A stretch of DNA of 64,000 nucleotides, taken from contig NZ_JADEXG010000016.1 of NCBI RefSeq assembly GCF_015207255.1, forward strand, positions 1-64,000. Direction: 5' to 3'. The notes beneath the pieces are model-generated. The model worked only from the letters and a program-made list of their open reading frames with translations. It did no database searches and was not told the DNA's origin. This document shows, piece after piece, positions 17,692 to 25,333 of the stretch. The position numbers were made by a program, and so were the translations under genes. Numbering within the stretch: position 1 is the first letter of the stretch; each line of letters opens with the position of its first letter. Source of the DNA: Vasconcelosia minhoensis LEGE 07310. Lineage in GTDB: Bacteria > Cyanobacteriota > Cyanobacteriia > Phormidesmidales > Phormidesmidaceae.

Positions 17692-19056
17692 TTACAGAAT
17701 GCTGGCCGACTCATAGAGCCGACGCAGGGTGGCTAGAATCTTCTGACCATATTGGGGGTCGGCAGCCCAGCGCCCGCTCAGCTGTCCGACTAGGGGAGCG
17801 ACACCCCGGGTGACAAAGTTAAATCGCGGATCGACCAGCTCCTGCACCAGGGGCTCGATGCTGGCATAGGCTTTGAGGTGCTGGATGTGCGCGCGAACGC
17901 CAATCCGAGCGCTGGGAAATGAGGCCCCTGCCGAACCGCCACCGACCGCACCGATCCCGGCAAAGTTATTCTGCGTCGCCTTGATGTCGCCGCCAAAGCG
18001 GAGAAACCCTGTCTCAACACACATCTGGCAGAAGGCAATATCGTGGTCTACACCCTCGATCGCACCTTCATCCCGGTAGAGCTTGGCAATTTCGGGAAAG
18101 AGCTGTAGGGCGCCTTCATGATTGGATTTCAGGAACATAATCAGCTGCACCTCGGAGGTGTTGCCCGGCCCCATAATCCGATCCATTAGGCCGGGGCAGA
18201 TGCGCAGCTTTGAGAGCGATCGCAGCAGCACCGTTCGGGTGGTACTATCCCACCCCACCGACACATTGAAGTCTCGCAGGTCAATCGCTTTGATATAGAC
18301 CACGTTGCGATAGCGGATACGGCGAATGTTGGGCTGTTCGGTGAGATCAACCCCCAGCCGGTCGGCCAGGTCAATCGGCACATAGGCATTGTTCTGGACG
18401 ATGATGGCCTTTTCGTCATAGGCGCCGCCGTTAATGCTGATGCTGACCTCGGGCAGGTCGGACTGCGAGCCTGGGGCGGTAGGCGACTGGCCCGACACGG
18501 CCCGGCTCCAGGCAGCCAGACCGTCGGCCAGCCCCAGGGCAACTTCGCGGCGGCGGCCCTGCAGCAGCTTCAGGTCGTCGGGATTAGTCAGGTAGCCCAG
18601 CTCGATTAGCAGCGAGGGCGGCGCCACCTGTCGGCAAAAGGCCAGCCGCCCTACGCCCGCCGCCGTGTCGGGCTTGACGCCCCGGTTGGGCAGCTGCGGC
18701 ACTCGGCGCAGCAGGGCCAGCAGCAGCAGCTCGGCATGGGTACGGCGGGCGTCATTATTGGTGATGTAGTAGACGCTCGCGCCTCGCGCGGCTGAGTTGC
18801 CAAATTCGCTGCTGTGAATTTCTAGGGCGACGTCATCGGTGCGGGCTCGACCGTTGATCCAGGCAATACTCTGGGCCAGGCTGAGGTCGTCGGGCACTGA
18901 GAGGACTTCAAAGCCGCGCGATCGCAGCTCTGGCACCACCAAATCACGCACCTTGATCATCTCCTGAGCTTCTGTCGTCCCCTGCACCGTAGCGCCCGTA
19001 TCTCTGACACCATTCTCAAAACCGCCATGGCCGGCTGAGATAAAAATCTTTCCCAT
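17692..19056 (-). CDS. N-acetylmuramoyl-L-alanine amidase with C-terminal glucosaminidase domain
   Basis: Bifunctional peptidoglycan hydrolase of about 454 residues from ATG 19056 (MGKIFISAGHGG). The N-terminal Amidase_3 domain (1-185) has the zinc ligands His (SAGHGG), Glu (GTTEAQEM), His (LEIHSSEF) and the catalytic Glu (LLIELGYLTN). The middle (about 205-285) resembles a copper-amine-oxidase-like wall-binding domain (ISINGGAYDEKAIIVQNNAYVPIDLAD). The C-terminal 150 residues match glucosaminidases (AFCQMCVETGFLRFGGDIKA, NNFAGIGAVGGG, DPRFNFVTRG, GRWAADPQYGQKI). No classical signal peptide is visible. The pairing with the SpoIID-like gene downstream suggests joint wall turnover. Confidence 0.88.
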   Translation of the reverse strand: MGKIFISAGHGGFENGVRDTGATVQGTTEAQEMIKVRDLVVPELRSRGFEVLSVPDDLSLAQSIAWINGRARTDDVALEIHSSEFGNSAARGASVYYITNNDARRTHAELLLLALLRRVPQLPNRGVKPDTAAGVGRLAFCRQVAPPSLLIELGYLTNPDDLKLLQGRRREVALGLADGLAAWSRAVSGQSPTAPGSQSDLPEVSISINGGAYDEKAIIVQNNAYVPIDLADRLGVDLTEQPNIRRIRYRNVVYIKAIDLRDFNVSVGWDSTTRTVLLRSLSKLRICPGLMDRIMGPGNTSEVQLIMFLKSNHEGALQLFPEIAKLYRDEGAIEGVDHDIAFCQMCVETGFLRFGGDIKATQNNFAGIGAVGGGSAGASFPSARIGVRAHIQHLKAYASIEPLVQELVDPRFNFVTRGVAPLVGQLSGRWAADPQYGQKILATLRRLYESASIL

Positions 19057-19224
19057 CACTGTGCGCCCCAAAAAGCAAGCCGAAACGCAGGTACTATAAC
19101 CGCTTTCCGCGCGGTTTTACAGAAAACTTGGCTTGCGGGTATTTTCCTGAGTTTTCGTCAGGATACCGTAATTTCTGGCGGAATTTGCCCGGGCTGAGGT
19201 CCTGTGCCTGCTGCCTGGGGCCGG

Positions 19225-19557
19225 CTAGCTTTCAGAGTCGGCAGACTGCCGATCCAGCAGCTTTTTAATCACCAGCTGCAAGCCCAAGGCAAACAGCCCC
19301 AGGGCGGCGATGCCGAAAACGCCCGCCCCCAGGGCCACGATGCCCGTCACCAAAGTCCTCACTGCAGCCGATAGGTTAACCACCGTAGGATTGTCCGACG
19401 TCACCGGCTTATTCGCAAAGGTTGAGGCTACCGACAGGGTGAGCCGATAGGCCAGGATCGCCAGACTGCCAGCCACCAGGCTGCCGGTAAAGCAGCGCAG
19501 GGGCGTGGTGGGCAGGGCCTCAGTCAGGGCCGGATCGGCGGATTCGGGCGGAGCCAT
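19225..19557 (-). CDS. DUF3082-family membrane protein
   Basis: A 110-residue protein with two hydrophobic helices (about 25-48, LVAGSLAILAYRLTLSVA; and about 70-98, LVTGIVALGAGVFGIAALGLFALGLQLVI). This matches the two-helix DUF3082 proteins found in cyanobacteria and plastids, whose function is unknown. It starts at ATG 19557 with an acidic Pro-rich N-terminus and ends with a charged tail. It is divergent from the queuosine-precursor transporter gene, with 55 bases between. Confidence 0.7.
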   Translation of the reverse strand: MAPPESADPALTEALPTTPLRCFTGSLVAGSLAILAYRLTLSVASTFANKPVTSDNPTVVNLSAAVRTLVTGIVALGAGVFGIAALGLFALGLQLVIKKLLDRQSADSES

Positions 19558-19612
19558 AGCAGGTTGACAGCTAGAATAAAACCGTTCCTTCAGAATAACG
19601 CTTCAGCTGCCC

Positions 19613-20299
19613 ATGCGAGCCTTTAAGCACCTCGACGCGATTACCGTCCTCTTTGTCACCGTCCTGCTGATCTCCAACGTCGCCTCGACTAAAATTGTCG
19701 ATTTTGGCTTCTTCACCTTCGACGGGGGGACGCTGCTGTTTCCTCTCAGCTACATCTTCGGCGACATTTTGACCGAGGTCTATGGCTATGGGCGATCGCG
19801 CCGGGTGATCTGGATGGGGTTTGCGGCAGCGCTGCTGATGTCAGCTACCTTTATGCTGGTCGGGGCACTGCCGGCGGCGAGCGACTGGCCCAATCAAGAG
19901 GCCTATGAGAAGATTTTGGGGCTGACGCCGCGAATTGTGCTGGCCAGCCTGATTGCCTACTTTGCTGGCGAATTTTCTAACTCGCTGATTTTAGCCAAGC
20001 TGAAAATTGCCACCCGGGGGCGCTGGCTCTGGCTGCGGACGATTAGCTCCACCCTAGTCGGCCAGGTGCTAGATACGGCATTGTTTATCCTGATTGCCTT
20101 CTGGGGCATTTTCCCCGCCGAGCTCATCGCCGTTCTGGTGATTTCGAACTATCTCTTTAAGTGCGGCGTCGAAATTTTGTTCACGCCCTTTACCTACTGG
20201 CTTACGGGCTGGCTGAAGCAGCAGGAGCAAGAAGACTACTACGACACCCAGACCGACTTCAACCCGTTTCACCTACCCGGTCGGCGAACGGTGTCTTAG
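19613..20299 (+). CDS. Queuosine precursor transporter (YhhQ/VUT family)
   Basis: Inner-membrane carrier that imports a 7-deazaguanine precursor (preQ0/preQ1 or queuine) used to modify tRNA. 228 residues with about six helices. Family features visible are ISNVASTKIVDFG near the start, LLFPLSYIFGDILTEVYGYGRSRRVIW (30-60) and FAGEFSNSLILAKLK (about 120-135). The last 25 residues are a hydrophilic tail. The start codon ATG 19613 is close to the divergent DUF3082 gene. rsmA begins 19 bases downstream, so the two may form a transcription unit concerned with RNA modification. Confidence 0.9.
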   Translation: MRAFKHLDAITVLFVTVLLISNVASTKIVDFGFFTFDGGTLLFPLSYIFGDILTEVYGYGRSRRVIWMGFAAALLMSATFMLVGALPAASDWPNQEAYEKILGLTPRIVLASLIAYFAGEFSNSLILAKLKIATRGRWLWLRTISSTLVGQVLDTALFILIAFWGIFPAELIAVLVISNYLFKCGVEILFTPFTYWLTGWLKQQEQEDYYDTQTDFNPFHLPGRRTVS

Positions 20300-20318
20300 C
20301 CGTTTGGCAGGTTGCTAA

Positions 20319-21149
20319 ATGACCCCTCGTCCCCGCAAACGGCTAGGCCAGCACTGGCTACGCAGCGAGCCAGTGCTGGCTCAGATTGTGCAAGCCGCTG
20401 AGCTGGATGGGCGCGATCGCGTTTTAGAAATTGGTCCTGGCCAGGGCGTCCTTACCCAGCGGCTGCTGTCTGCCGCAGCAGCCGTCGTCGCCGTCGAGAT
20501 CGACCCCCAGCTCTGTCAAACGCTGGAAAATCGCTTTGCGGGTCCCCTGTTTCACTTGATCCAGGCCGACTTTTTAGACCTCGACCTGGCCGCCGCTCTG
20601 GCCGATTTTCCTAGCTTTCAGCCGCTTAATAAAGTCGTCGCCAATATCCCTTACTACATCACCGGCCCCATTTTAGAAAAGCTGCTGGGTACGATTAAAC
20701 AGCCGCGCTACCCAGCCTTTGACAGTATCGTTTTGCTGGTGCAAAAAGAAATTGCTGACCGCCTCTGCGCCCGGCCCGGCACCAAAGCCTGCGGCGCGCT
20801 AACCGTGCGGCTACAGTACCAGGCCGACTGCGAAGTCATCTGCGCCGTCCCAGCCAAAGCCTTCTACCCACCGCCCCGAGTCGAATCCGCAGTGGTGCGG
20901 CTGCGCCCTCGCCCCTTTCCTCTACCGGTGCAAGACCCCGCCCGGCTCGATCAGCTGCTCAAGCTCGGCTTCGGCCAAAAGCGCAAAATGCTGCGCAACA
21001 CCCTCCAACCCCTAGTAGACCGCGAGCAGCTGATGCAAATTCTCTCAGCCCTCGGCCAAAACCCCCAGGCCCGAGCCGAAAACCTCAGCGTCACCGACTG
21101 GGTCAAGCTCACCAACCAGCTTATTCAGAATCCCCAAATAATCGAGTGA
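20319..21149 (+). CDS. rsmA: 16S rRNA (A1518/A1519) dimethyltransferase
   Basis: Also called KsgA; uses S-adenosylmethionine to dimethylate two adenines near the 3' end of 16S rRNA during small-subunit maturation. 276 residues, normal length. Motifs: KRLGQHWL at the N-terminus (residue 7 on), SAM loop VLEIGPGQGVLT (about 36-47), acidic VAVEIDPQL, and catalytic NIPYYI (about 109-114). The C-terminal helical domain ends with GFGQKRKMLRNTL. The gene starts 19 bases after the queuosine-precursor transporter. In many bacteria ispE follows rsmA; it does not here. Confidence 0.96.
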   Translation: MTPRPRKRLGQHWLRSEPVLAQIVQAAELDGRDRVLEIGPGQGVLTQRLLSAAAAVVAVEIDPQLCQTLENRFAGPLFHLIQADFLDLDLAAALADFPSFQPLNKVVANIPYYITGPILEKLLGTIKQPRYPAFDSIVLLVQKEIADRLCARPGTKACGALTVRLQYQADCEVICAVPAKAFYPPPRVESAVVRLRPRPFPLPVQDPARLDQLLKLGFGQKRKMLRNTLQPLVDREQLMQILSALGQNPQARAENLSVTDWVKLTNQLIQNPQIIE

Positions 21150-21217
21150 TGCTCTGACCTGCGGATTATGGGCCAGGGTTCCATAATGAGTAACTGTAGA
21201 AAAGTTTCTGCAGGACA

Positions 21218-21462
21218 ATGCGATCGCAAAAATGGCTCCTCTTCGGACTGGCTCCGGTGCTGCTGGCAATTGTCAGCCTAAAAAAGCAGTGAGCGATCGC
21301 CATCAGCTGGCCGCTGCCAGCCTTGTACCTGAAACAAAAACAGATTGGTCGCTGGGCGATCGCTATGACCCGACCCAAGCGGTCAAAGACCTCCAGCTGG
21401 TTTGGCAAGCGGACTTTGGTGAAGCAGCCCAGACGGGGAAAGTCGTCTACGTAGACGAATAA
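21218..21462 (+). CDS. Small membrane-anchored protein split by a -1 frame change at A AAA AAG
   Basis: From ATG 21218 (AGGA five bases upstream) the zero frame encodes MRSQKWLLFGLAPVLLAIVS, a single hydrophobic helix, then LKKQ and TGA at 21290. The sequence CTA AAA AAG at 21278-21286 is a heptamer of the type used for -1 frameshifting. In the -1 frame reading continues as KAVSDRHQLAAASLVPETKT and on to VVYVDE, stop at 21462, giving about 80 residues: an N-terminal anchor plus a 55-residue soluble tail. The alternative is a one-base loss in the A run (pseudogene or sequence error). No family is recognised. Confidence 0.45.
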
Positions 21463-21491
21463 AAAAAGCAGCCAGTACGGATACTGACTGC
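21461..21491 (-). terminator. Rho-independent terminator for the PEP-CTERM gene
   Basis: On the minus strand GCAGTCAGTA (21491-21482) and TACTGGCTGC (21477-21468) form a 10-bp stem with one wobble pair and a 4-base loop, followed by seven T. It lies 30 bases past the stop of the minus-strand gene. Confidence 0.75.
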
Positions 21492-21521
21492 CCGAGGAGA
21501 ACTTTGAGCGTAACGGCTTGC

Positions 21522-22241
21522 CTAGATCGTTTGCGGAACAGCCGCTCCCTCAGATTTTCGCTTGATTGTGTAGCCCGCCCCGACTGCGAACAGGCCCAGG
21601 GCCATTAGCACGGCCGGTTCAGGAACATCAGCCGACGGCTCCTGGGGGTCGAGCAGGGTACCAACAACGCCAGCTAGCTTAGTGCTGCCTTCGCGATTAT
21701 TTCCAGTGCCGACGCTGGTGGCCCGAATGCCCCAACTCATGCCCGCAAAGTCCTTAAGCGTCAGGGCCTGACCGTCTCTGCGGGTAAAGGTCCAGGACGT
21801 AGATTGAATATCGTCTTTGCCAATGCCTTTAGTCCCGATTTCAATCCCACCGTCGCAGCCGCCGGTCGGAGAGCAGGGATTCTGATTTGAATCGCCCCCT
21901 ACGAGCCTTACGTTTTTACCAACTGTGTCAACGCTGTTGGCTAAAAACTTGGATTCCCCAACACCGGCACCTTTGTTAACCAGACCCAGAGACGGCAGGA
22001 TGGACTCATTAGCGACGTTAAAAAAGATACCCTGCAGGTCGGCCAGCGCGACGCTCCTATCAACATCAACTTTGACATCGATATTGCTGCCATTTTCTAG
22101 AAGCCAGACATCGACTTTGGCATTGTCTCCGGTGAAGGGAGATAGGGAAAAATTCAGCGAAGCGGCCTGGGCCGGTGTAGCCATCAGGGTTGCAAGCCCG
22201 GACACTGTGACAGCGGCTAAGAGCTGCAATGGGTGTTTCAT
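21522..22241 (-). CDS. Exported PEP-CTERM protein
   Basis: A 239-residue secreted protein. The signal peptide spans 1-26 (LLAAVTVSGLATLMATPAQA). The body is β-rich with many Gly, Ser and Asn and one disulfide-like pair (NPCSPTGGCDGG). The C-terminus is the PEP-CTERM sorting tag: VPEPAVLMALGLFAVGAGYT followed by IKRKS, that is, PEP motif, helix and basic cluster. Such proteins are processed by an exosortase and linked to extracellular polymer. No exosortase gene is in the window. The conserved body resembles cyanobacterial PEP-CTERM proteins that have no known function. Confidence 0.85.
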   Translation of the reverse strand: MKHPLQLLAAVTVSGLATLMATPAQAASLNFSLSPFTGDNAKVDVWLLENGSNIDVKVDVDRSVALADLQGIFFNVANESILPSLGLVNKGAGVGESKFLANSVDTVGKNVRLVGGDSNQNPCSPTGGCDGGIEIGTKGIGKDDIQSTSWTFTRRDGQALTLKDFAGMSWGIRATSVGTGNNREGSTKLAGVVGTLLDPQEPSADVPEPAVLMALGLFAVGAGYTIKRKSEGAAVPQTI

Positions 22242-22467
22242 TTACACATCCTCCAAAGGTCTTCCAAAACATGGTGAATAGAGGACCCTGAACGTCCTTT
22301 GCCAAGCTGAGAATATCGCGCGGCCAGCGATCGGCAAGCCGCACAGACAGTATTCATCTATACCTAAATTAAGGATTGTCTACGGGCAATGGCCTCCGTA
22401 TCTACACGGTTAATCTCTTAAGGAGTTGGTGAAGCTGAACCGAACGCTTTACCGCTCTTTCATTGAC

Positions 22468-23436
22468 TTATTCAAACGGGGTGACCTCGCCTCCTAACGC
22501 CTGCACAATGGTTTGAGTATTGGCCGCCATCATCCGAAGGTAGCTATCGCCGGCGCTGCCAGCCGGGCCGATGGAGTCCGAGTACAGCTGAGCTGGGGCC
22601 AGTTCCACATTGGCTTCCTCAGCAACGGTGCGAATCAGCTGGGGGTTAATCGTTGTCTCAGCAAAAATCGCCGGGATTTGGGCAACCTTCACCGCTTCAA
22701 CCAGCCGCTGCACGGTCTGGGCACTGGGCTGCTCTTCGGTACTGATGCCGATTAGGGTGCCAATGATGTCAAGGTCGTAGGCGCTGGCGTAGTACTGAAA
22801 AGCATCGTGGGTGGTGACCAATTTGCGGCGTTCAGCCGGAATCGTCTCAGTCTGCGCGATAATCCAGCCGTCTAGCTCGGTTAGCGCTGCCGTCAGCCGG
22901 TCGGCATTTTCGCGGTAGGTGGCCTCAGAGTCCGGGTCGAGGGCGATCAGGGCATCGCGAATCGCGGCAACCATCGCGATCGCGTTTTCCACATCGCCCC
23001 AAACGTGAGGGTCTGGCTCGGTCTGGCCCTGGTATTCATAGTCCAGCGGGGTGACCACCTCACCGACAGCCAGCTTCTCGGCGTCAACTCCCGCTCCGTC
23101 AATTAGCCGAATCAGGCCAGGCTCCAGGTTGAACCCGTTATAGAAAATCAGGTCAGCCTGCTCTAGGGCGACCGTATCCTGAGGGACTGGCTCATAAATG
23201 TGGGGATCGTCGCCGGGCTGGAGCAGGCCGGTGAGCTGAATTTCTTCGCCCCCGACGGACTGAGCAAGGTCAGCCAAAATCGTGCTGGTGGCGACGACCT
23301 GCGGCAGATTGGCAGATAAATCCTGAGCAGCCTGAGGGTTGCAGCCGGTCAGATACAGACCCAGGGAAAGCGCTCCCACCAAACTGAGGCCGCTATAGAT
23401 AGGTCTGAAGCAATGTTGATAATCCATACAATACAA
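22468..23436 (-). CDS. mntC: Metal ABC transporter substrate-binding lipoprotein (manganese type)
   Basis: Periplasmic cluster A-I binding protein that captures Mn2+ (or Zn2+) for the MntAB importer encoded divergently. 322 residues. It has a lipobox LYLTGC near residue 32. Likely metal ligands: His in DPHIYEP, His in DPHVWGD, Glu in FAETTINP, Asp in LYSDSIG. The long His-rich loop typical of zinc ZnuA proteins is absent, which favours manganese. Start ATG 23436, with another at 23427. The 96-bp shared promoter region with the ATPase gene holds two 22-bp direct repeats, probable operator sites. Confidence 0.87.
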   Translation of the reverse strand: MYCMDYQHCFRPIYSGLSLVGALSLGLYLTGCNPQAAQDLSANLPQVVATSTILADLAQSVGGEEIQLTGLLQPGDDPHIYEPVPQDTVALEQADLIFYNGFNLEPGLIRLIDGAGVDAEKLAVGEVVTPLDYEYQGQTEPDPHVWGDVENAIAMVAAIRDALIALDPDSEATYRENADRLTAALTELDGWIIAQTETIPAERRKLVTTHDAFQYYASAYDLDIIGTLIGISTEEQPSAQTVQRLVEAVKVAQIPAIFAETTINPQLIRTVAEEANVELAPAQLYSDSIGPAGSAGDSYLRMMAANTQTIVQALGGEVTPFE

Positions 23437-23454
23437 TCGACTGATTTTTTAGAT

Positions 23455-23523
23455 TTTTCATAATTCTTTCATTTTTAAACCGTATACTGTTTTCATAATC
23501 CTTTCATTTTTCTTTTCATTTTT
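23455..23523. promoter_or_regulatory. Direct repeats in the mntC / mntAB divergent promoter
   Basis: TTTTCATAATTCTTTCATTT+TT occurs at 23455-23476 and again at 23490-23511 with a single change (T to C), 35 bases apart. A third partial copy TTTTCATTTTT ends at 23523. Between the two lies TATACT (23483-23488), a -10-like box. Manganese-responsive regulation by a two-component repressor (ManS/ManR) is known for mnt operons of other cyanobacteria; that these repeats are its sites is inference. Confidence 0.6.
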
Positions 23524-23532
23524 AATTTCGAT

Positions 23533-24330
23533 ATGGATATTCAACCCGCCTACTGCTCCCTTCCCAGACCTGGACTACGGCTCGTCAACAGCCAATTTCC
23601 GACGCTGAAACCCGTTTCAATTAGCGGCCTCAGCGTTTACTATCAGCAGCTGCTGGCGCTCGATCAGATTTCGGCGGAGTTTTATCCAGGGCGGGTTACC
23701 GGCATTATCGGCCCTAACGGTGCAGGCAAAAGCACGCTGCTTCAGGCCATGCTGGGTCTGATTCCCACTGCCAGCGGCACGGTTCGGTTTGGCTCTCAAA
23801 CCCTGGCAGACCAGCGCCATCAGGTGGCCTACGTACCGCAGCGAAGTCAGATTGACTGGCTCTACCCGGCTACGGTTTGGGATGTGGTGCTCATGGGTCG
23901 AGTGCAGAAGACGGGCTGGTTCCGGCGGTTTTCCGCTGCCAGCCGACAGCAGGCTAGGGCAGCGCTAGAGCGGGTTGGCATGGCCGAGCTGCGCAATCGC
24001 CCCATCGGTCAGCTATCCGGGGGGCAGCAGCAGCGAGTGTTTTTAGCCCGCTCTCTGGCTCAGGAAGCCGATGTTTTCTGCTTTGATGAACCGTTTGTTG
24101 GGGTCGATCAGAAAACCGAAACGGTTCTATTCGAGATTTTTCATGAGCTGGCCGATGCGGGCAAGACTGTGATTGTGGTCAACCATGACCTGGGCGAGGC
24201 GATTACGAACTTTGACGACCTCCTCTTACTGAACCGTAGCCTGATTGCCAGTGGCCCCCGGCAGCAGGTGCTGAATCAGGAGAATTTGCGCCACGCCTAT
24301 GGCGGTACGGTGAGTTTCTATGCGGCCTGA
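23533..24330 (+). CDS. mntA: Metal ABC transporter ATP-binding protein
   Basis: Cytoplasmic ATPase subunit powering Mn/Zn uptake. 265 residues: Walker A GIIGPNGAGKSTLLQ (about 57-71), Q-loop VPQRSQ, signature LSGGQQQRVFLAR and Walker B VFCFDEPFVG, then the H-loop VVNHDL. The N-terminal 25 residues precede the usual start of the domain, so the true start could be later, but ATG 23533 is the first. It is divergent from mntC and overlaps the permease gene by 11 bases (24320-24330), showing translational coupling. Confidence 0.9.
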   Translation: MDIQPAYCSLPRPGLRLVNSQFPTLKPVSISGLSVYYQQLLALDQISAEFYPGRVTGIIGPNGAGKSTLLQAMLGLIPTASGTVRFGSQTLADQRHQVAYVPQRSQIDWLYPATVWDVVLMGRVQKTGWFRRFSAASRQQARAALERVGMAELRNRPIGQLSGGQQQRVFLARSLAQEADVFCFDEPFVGVDQKTETVLFEIFHELADAGKTVIVVNHDLGEAITNFDDLLLLNRSLIASGPRQQVLNQENLRHAYGGTVSFYAA

Positions 24331-25180
24331 TCGGGTGATGGAGCTAGTTCGGGCTTTGGTGGAGCCGTTGCAGTATGGGTTTATGCAGCGATCGCTGATG
24401 ACCGCTGTCTTAGTCGGGCTGATCTGTGCGGTGGTGGGCAGCTACCTGATGGTGCAGCGGCTGGCGCTGCTGGGGGATGCAATTAGCCATTCGGTGCTGC
24501 CGGGGCTAGCGGTGGCCTTTGTGCTGGGGATTAACCTCAGCCTGGGTGCCTTTATCGCGGGAATTTTGAGTACGCTGGCGATTGCCTGGATTCGGACGCG
24601 ATCGCCTCTTAAGGAAGATGCTGCGATGGGAATTGTCCTATCGGCCTTTTTTGCCCTGGGCGTCACCTTAATTACGCTGATTCAGAAGAATAACAAGATC
24701 GACCTCAACCATTTTTTATTCGGCAATATTTTGGGGGTAACCGCAGCCGACGTCCGCGATACGGTCGTTATTGCCGGAATTGTTGTGCTGGTCGTCTTTG
24801 CACTTTATAAGGAGCTGCTGTTCTACACCTTTGACCCTTTGGGGGCTCAGGCGGTGGGGCTGCCGGTGAACCGACTCAACTTTGGCCTGATGGCGCTGAT
24901 TGCCCTAACGGTGGTCGCCAGCCTCAAAGTGGTGGGCGTGGTGCTGGTGCTCTCACTACTGATTACGCCGGGGGCGACGGCCTACCTGCTAGTACCACGA
25001 CTGCATCAGGTGATGCTTTTAGGCGCGGCAATCGGAATTGTTTCCAGTATTAGCGGCATGTATTTGAGCTACTGGTTTAACCTGCCCTCTGGTCCAGCCA
25101 TTGTCCTAGTCACCTCTGGACTGTTTTTCCTCTCGCTGCTGCTGCGCCCACAGTCTGGTCTATGGCAGCTCAAGCCCTGA
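24320..25180 (+). CDS. mntB: Metal ABC transporter permease
   Basis: Membrane subunit of the MntCAB importer. 286 residues (280 if ATG 24338 is used), eight or nine helices. Family features: LVGLICAVVGSYLMVQRLALLGDAISHSVLPGLA near the N-terminus, RSPLKEDAAMGIVLSAFFALG (ATPase-coupling loop), and VVGVVLVLSLLITPGATAYLL. It overlaps the end of the ATPase gene, and the partner binding protein is divergent. Manganese is favoured over zinc from the binding protein. Confidence 0.9.
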   Translation: MRPDRVMELVRALVEPLQYGFMQRSLMTAVLVGLICAVVGSYLMVQRLALLGDAISHSVLPGLAVAFVLGINLSLGAFIAGILSTLAIAWIRTRSPLKEDAAMGIVLSAFFALGVTLITLIQKNNKIDLNHFLFGNILGVTAADVRDTVVIAGIVVLVVFALYKELLFYTFDPLGAQAVGLPVNRLNFGLMALIALTVVASLKVVGVVLVLSLLITPGATAYLLVPRLHQVMLLGAAIGIVSSISGMYLSYWFNLPSGPAIVLVTSGLFFLSLLLRPQSGLWQLKP

Positions 25181-25333
25181 TAGTTGTCAGACCAGTATGG
25201 ATCGAGGCGCCGCCAGGCACTCGATATTGCACGCCCGATATACTGTCAGATCGATCGAGTTGAAGCGATTTCCAGCGATTCTGTATGATGGCCTGAGTAC
25301 CTTGCTCGCAGCGCTATAACGCCTGGCATCATC

